Source: Clostridia bacterium (GTDB lineage Bacteria > Bacillota > Peptococcia > Peptococcales > SKKY01). Taken from it: a stretch of 8,103 bases of DNA. Within the stretch, counting starts at the first letter, position 1. Every line of letters begins with the position of its first letter. The position numbers and the translations under genes were made by a program. The notes beneath the pieces were generated by a model. The model was not told where the DNA came from and did not search any database. It saw only the letters and a list, made by a program, of their open reading frames with translations. The DNA is taken from the NCBI GenBank assembly GCA_007123515.1, contig SKKY01000047.1:1-8103 (forward strand). Reading direction: 5' to 3'. This document shows positions 4,739 to 8,103 of this stretch, piece after piece.

Positions 4739-7345
4739 TTATGCTGTCTCTATCGTAAATCCCTGTTCTTTTGCATCAACTTGTACCTTATCGCCATCCA
4801 TTATCTCGCCCTGAATAATCTTTCTGGCCAGCATGGTTTCTATGCTGTGCTGGACAAAGCGTTTTAACGGCCTGGCTCCAAACACAGGGTCATATCCCTG
4901 ATCTGCGGCATATTGAATCGCCTGTTCAGTAAATGATACTTCAATGTTTCTGTCGGTAAGCCTTTTGTTTAATTCATGAAGAATCAGCGTTACAATTTTT
5001 GCAATCTCTGGTCTTGTTAATGGCTTAAAGATAATAATATCATCGATCCGGTTAATAAACTCCGGCCGGAAATGCGCACGCAACTGCTGATGCACCTGGT
5101 CCTCAACTCCGGGCTTAAAGGTTCTGTCCTCATTAATGCCCTCTAAGAGAAATTGTGATCCAAGATTTGATGTCATAATGATAACTGTATTTTTAAAATC
5201 AACCATTCTACCCTGAGAATCGGTAATCCGGCCATCATCAAGAACCTGAAGCAAGATATTAAAGACATCACTATGAGCTTTTTCAATTTCATCAAGAAGA
5301 ACCACAGAATAGGGTTTACGTCTGATAGCCTCTGTTAGCTGGCCACCCTCTTCATAACCAACATACCCCGGAGGAGCCCCTACCAGCCTCGATACTGAGT
5401 GTTTTTCCATGTACTCACTCATATCCACTCTGACGATGTTTTCTTCTGAATCAAAGAGTGTCTCGGCAAGCGTTTTGGCAAGCTCTGTTTTCCCTACGCC
5501 GGTTGGACCAAGAAACACAAAAGAGCCAATCGGTCTGCCGGGATCTTTAATACCGGCTCTGGCCCGGATAATAGAATCGGTAACCAGACCGACAGCCTCG
5601 TCCTGGACAATCACTCGCTCTTTTAAGATTTCATCCATTTTAAGAAGCTTTTCTCTGTCACTTTCAGCCAGCTTCATCAGAGGAATTCCTGTCCATCTGG
5701 AAATAATTTCCATAATTTCCTCTTCACTTACTTCTTCCCTTAAAAGCGATCTTTCTGATTTTGATGCTTTCATCTTTTCTTCTTCTGCAGCGAGTTTCTT
5801 TTCTAATTCCGGTAATTGACCATATTTAAATTCTGCCGCTTTGTTTAAATCATATTCTCTTTCAGCTTTCTGGATTTGATAATGCAGATCATCAAGTTCT
5901 TCCTTTAACTTCTGAAGCTTGTTGATCGCGCCTTTCTCATTCTCCCACTGCATTTTCATTGACCCATATTTATCTTTTAAATCAGCCAATTCTTTTTTTA
6001 TCTTTTCAAGGCGCTCTTTACTTTTCTCGCCTTTTTCTTTTTTTAGTGCGGCCTCTTCAATTTCAAGCTGCATGATTTTACGGTGTACATCATCAAGTTC
6101 TGCAGGCATTGAATCGATTTCAGTCCGGATCATGGCACAGGCTTCATCTATCAAATCGATGGCTTTATCCGGTAAGAAGCGATCGGTAATGTAGCGATGA
6201 GAAAATACAGTCGCACTTACCAGAGCGGTATCCTGAATTTTTACACCATGAAATACTTCGAATCGTTCTTTTAAACCGCGCAAAATTGAAATCGTATCCT
6301 CTACCGTTGGCTCATCAACCATAACCGGCTGAAATCTTCTTTCTAAAGCGGCATCTTTTTCAATGTACTTACGGTATTCATCAAGCGTTGTCGCACCAAT
6401 ACAGTGTAGCTCGCCTCTTGCCAGCATCGGTTTAAGCATATTTCCGGCATCCATTGAGCCCTCTGCTTTTCCGGCTCCAACGATGGTATGAATTTCATCA
6501 ATAAATAAAATGATGGCTCCCTCTGCATTTTTCACTTCTTTAAGAACCGCTTTAAGTCTTTCCTCAAATTCTCCTCTGAATTTGGCTCCGGCAACCAGTG
6601 CCCCCATATCGAGAGAATAAATGTCCTTATTTTTCAAACCTTCCGGCACATCACCTTTTACAATCCTGTGGGCAAGACCTTCGGCGATGGCTGTTTTACC
6701 CACACCGGGTTCGCCTATTAAGACCGGATTGTTTTTGGTTTTCCGTGAAAGAATCCGGATAACGTGTCTAATCTCATTGTCTCTACCTATGACCGGATCT
6801 AGCTTATTGTTTTTAGCCGCCTCTACCAGGTTATAGGCATATTTTTCCAGAGATTCATACGTATCCTCCGGATTATCGCTGGTCACTCTCTGATTGCCTC
6901 TAATAGAGGCAAGACTCGAAAGAACCTTATCTCTTGTTAAGACAAAGGTATCCAGCAATTGTTTTAATCCCGTTTTCTGTCCAATAGCGATAACCGCAAG
7001 CAAAAGATGCTCTACGGAAATATAGTCGTCTTTCAGGCTTTTCTTTTCATCCTCAGCTTTTGTTAATACTTTCTGCATATCCGCCGATACATAGATTTTT
7101 CCTTCCTCGGTCGAGGACAGGGTCACTGAAGGTTTTTTATCAATCTCTTTTTGGACAGAAAGCAAAAAGCTGTCGGCATTAATCCCGATTTTTTCCAAAA
7201 TTCTTGGTGTTAAGCCCGATTCCTGCGTTAGCATAGCTGAAAGTAAATGGGGAACATCAATTTCCTGATGATTATGACTGACTGCGATATGCTGCGCTTC
7301 CTGAAAAGCCTCCTGTGATTTCTGTGTAAAATTATTCAGATTCAT
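4739..7345 (-). CDS. clpB: ClpB protein disaggregase (Hsp100 AAA+ ATPase)
   Basis: A complete 868-residue hexameric ATPase of the cytosol that pulls proteins out of aggregates together with DnaK and a J-protein. Domains in order: Clp N-domain with two repeats (about 1-145); AAA1 with Walker A GEPGVGKT (211-218), Walker B ending in E284 and arginine-finger residues R336/R337; a long coiled-coil middle domain (about 410-530), which marks ClpB rather than ClpA or ClpX; AAA2 with Walker A GPTGVGKT (613-620), Walker B ending in E686, pore loop GYVGYEEGG (660-668) and sensor-2 GARPLKR (823-829). I see no ClpP-binding IGF/IGL loop. The first pore loop is KFRG (255-258) where KYRG is common. The start at 7345 has GAGGG at 7350-7354 and the usual family N-terminus. 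It lies 16 bp after a J-protein gene, an obvious operon. The heat-shock promoter is not visible here and would lie outside the window. Confidence 0.98.
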   Translation of the reverse strand: MNLNNFTQKSQEAFQEAQHIAVSHNHQEIDVPHLLSAMLTQESGLTPRILEKIGINADSFLLSVQKEIDKKPSVTLSSTEEGKIYVSADMQKVLTKAEDEKKSLKDDYISVEHLLLAVIAIGQKTGLKQLLDTFVLTRDKVLSSLASIRGNQRVTSDNPEDTYESLEKYAYNLVEAAKNNKLDPVIGRDNEIRHVIRILSRKTKNNPVLIGEPGVGKTAIAEGLAHRIVKGDVPEGLKNKDIYSLDMGALVAGAKFRGEFEERLKAVLKEVKNAEGAIILFIDEIHTIVGAGKAEGSMDAGNMLKPMLARGELHCIGATTLDEYRKYIEKDAALERRFQPVMVDEPTVEDTISILRGLKERFEVFHGVKIQDTALVSATVFSHRYITDRFLPDKAIDLIDEACAMIRTEIDSMPAELDDVHRKIMQLEIEEAALKKEKGEKSKERLEKIKKELADLKDKYGSMKMQWENEKGAINKLQKLKEELDDLHYQIQKAEREYDLNKAAEFKYGQLPELEKKLAAEEEKMKASKSERSLLREEVSEEEIMEIISRWTGIPLMKLAESDREKLLKMDEILKERVIVQDEAVGLVTDSIIRARAGIKDPGRPIGSFVFLGPTGVGKTELAKTLAETLFDSEENIVRVDMSEYMEKHSVSRLVGAPPGYVGYEEGGQLTEAIRRKPYSVVLLDEIEKAHSDVFNILLQVLDDGRITDSQGRMVDFKNTVIIMTSNLGSQFLLEGINEDRTFKPGVEDQVHQQLRAHFRPEFINRIDDIIIFKPLTRPEIAKIVTLILHELNKRLTDRNIEVSFTEQAIQYAADQGYDPVFGARPLKRFVQHSIETMLARKIIQGEIMDGDKVQVDAKEQGFTIETA
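6884..6910 (-). promoter_or_regulatory. Possible internal start for a short ClpB isoform, behind a hairpin
   Basis: Val154 of ClpB is encoded by GTG (6884-6886), close to the site where E. coli ClpB is known to start a form lacking the N-domain (a GTG near codon 149). In the mRNA, a Shine-Dalgarno-like GAGG (6897-6900) lies 10 nt upstream. It sits in the 3' arm of a perfect 6-bp hairpin, GCCTCT / AGAGGC, with a 3-nt loop (6896-6910). The protein segment here (SIRGNQRVT) is conserved in the family, so the hairpin may simply follow from codon choice. Confidence 0.35.
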
Positions 7346-7361
7346 AAATCCCTCACCACCT

Positions 7362-8103
7362 TTAGATAAATATTGTTTTTGCTTTTTTAATATATTCTTG
7401 TTGCTCTTTCGTTAATTCTTTAGGTAAAATGACCTTTATTTCAAAAAAAAGATCTCCGCTTCCTTCTTTTACAGGCATGCCCATGTCTTTTATCCGTAAC
7501 TTCTGATGACTTTGTGTACCGGGAGGAATTTTGATTTCTATATTTTTATCAAACACATCCACACTTTTTTCGGTTCCGAGTATCGCATCATAAAAAGGAA
7601 CTTCTACCACACGGATAATGTCTTTACCCTGCAGTCTATACGTGGAATCATCGGCAACCGACAGTTCAATAATCAAATCACCGGACTGACCACCGCCAAT
7701 TCCTGGTTCTCCCATATTTTTTAGACGCAATTTGGTACCGGTAAGACTGCCCGGCGGAATATTAACCTGGTACCGTTTTGTCTTTTTTGCACTTCTGCCA
7801 TTTCCTAATGGCTCAAGAACACTTAAAGTAATCGTTTTTTGTCCTCCGCGATAGGCTTCTTTCACGCTGACCTTCACCTTTGCATGACGGTCGGCGCCCT
7901 TACTTTTAAAGATATCAGACGTGCTGTAGACATTTTGTCTGCCTGTTGATCTTGTGAAATCTGAGAAGTCAAATCCTCCGGAACGTCCACCGCCAAACAT
8001 GGCTTCAAAAAAGTCACTAAAGCCTGAAGAGCCCATATCGCTGTACTGGTACGTACGCTGTCCGTTACCTCCCCGAAAGCCGGAATAATCAGAAGGATTA
8101 AAA
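7362..8103 (-). CDS. DnaJ-family co-chaperone, CbpA type, partial (N-terminus outside window)
   Basis: The last 246 residues of a J-domain protein. The frame is open to the right edge, so the true start and the J-domain are missing; the Met codon at 8034-8036 is internal. Counting from the edge, there is a Gly/Phe-rich linker (about 1-70, with YSGFRGGNG and SSGFSDFFEAMFGGG), then two beta-rich substrate-binding domains: the first from about 72 (VKVSVKEAYRGGQKTITL, IPPG at 115-118, GDLIIEL), the second from about 159 (IPPG at 192-195, GDLFFEIKV). A C-terminal helix (LPKELTKEQQEYIKKA) is the usual dimerisation end. The four CxxCxGxG zinc motifs of classical DnaJ are absent, which places it with CbpA/class B J-proteins. 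These deliver clients to DnaK and ClpB, and the gene sits 16 bp upstream of clpB in the same direction. Confidence 0.92.
   Translation of the reverse strand, partial: FNPSDYSGFRGGNGQRTYQYSDMGSSGFSDFFEAMFGGGRSGGFDFSDFTRSTGRQNVYSTSDIFKSKGADRHAKVKVSVKEAYRGGQKTITLSVLEPLGNGRSAKKTKRYQVNIPPGSLTGTKLRLKNMGEPGIGGGQSGDLIIELSVADDSTYRLQGKDIIRVVEVPFYDAILGTEKSVDVFDKNIEIKIPPGTQSHQKLRIKDMGMPVKEGSGDLFFEIKVILPKELTKEQQEYIKKAKTIFI

Noticed and set aside
5409..6836. Plus-strand open frames inside clpB and a minus-strand one at 6343-6528
   Set aside because: The Ser/Phe-rich plus-strand translations are the complement of Glu/Lys-rich coiled-coil codons; the minus-strand one is an out-of-frame overlap. None has a domain.
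4739..7345. ClpC, ClpE or ClpA instead of ClpB
   Set aside because: The middle domain is long and coiled, and there is no zinc-binding N-terminus and no ClpP-docking loop.
7506..7724. Plus-strand frame inside the J-protein gene
   Set aside because: It is antisense to two well-defined substrate-binding domains and has no ribosome binding site.
8034..8036. ATG at 8034-8036 as the J-protein start
   Set aside because: The frame continues without a stop to the window edge and encodes a typical Gly/Phe linker, so this Met is internal.
1..8103. A new defence, mobile or biosynthetic system
   Set aside because: The five genes read as core metabolism, signalling and stress response; there is no integrase, transposase, toxin-antitoxin pair, repeat array or abrupt change in composition that I can see.

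Overview
The window looks like chromosomal DNA of an anaerobic, Gram-positive-type bacterium, most likely in the Clostridia (Bacillota). The reasons are the A/T-rich spacers, strong AGGAGG-type ribosome binding sites, a ferredoxin-dependent 2-oxoacid oxidoreductase, a YuxH-type EAL-HDOD protein and a lipid-anchored protein with a C-terminal membrane helix. An Acetobacterium/Eubacterium-like acetogen relative would fit, but that is an impression and was not tested by any search. I see no tRNA, rRNA, CRISPR array, insertion sequence or phage gene.

Layout, left to right. (1) 26-694, minus: a predicted lipoprotein with a C-terminal transmembrane helix. (2) 695-811: a 117-bp divergent spacer with a -10-like hexamer facing each way, an imperfect dyad, and a G-rich ribosome binding site set very close to the next start. 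(3) 812-3339, plus: a two-gene operon with a 4-bp ATGA overlap, encoding a gamma-alpha fusion subunit and a TPP-binding beta subunit of a 2-oxoacid:ferredoxin oxidoreductase (KorA/KorB type). (4) 3341-3373: a symmetrical hairpin terminator shared with the convergent gene. (5) 3382-4608, minus: an EAL-HDOD protein of the c-di-GMP signalling type. (6) 4609-4738: a spacer holding a perfect 10-bp palindrome in the EAL-HDOD promoter region and a long two-part inverted repeat that probably ends the clpB transcript. (7) 4739-7345, minus: full-length ClpB disaggregase. (8) 7362-8103, minus: the C-terminal part of a zinc-finger-less (CbpA-type) J-domain co-chaperone, cut by the right edge and only 16 bp upstream of clpB.

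How the genes work together: the J-domain protein and ClpB form a protein-disaggregation operon, since J-proteins bring DnaK and its clients to ClpB; dnaK is not in the window. KorAB is an independent redox module that oxidises a 2-oxoacid to an acyl-CoA and reduces ferredoxin, or runs in reverse. The lipoprotein and the EAL-HDOD protein have no visible functional link to the others.

This is mostly ordinary core-genome content and I do not see a new multi-gene system. The items most worth a second look are: the Gln at the position of a cluster-binding Cys in the beta subunit; the perfect palindrome in front of the EAL-HDOD gene; the long composite inverted repeat whose best T-tract faces antisense to both flanking genes; the cramped start of the alpha-subunit gene; and a GTG codon behind a hairpin at residue 154 of clpB, where a short ClpB isoform could start.
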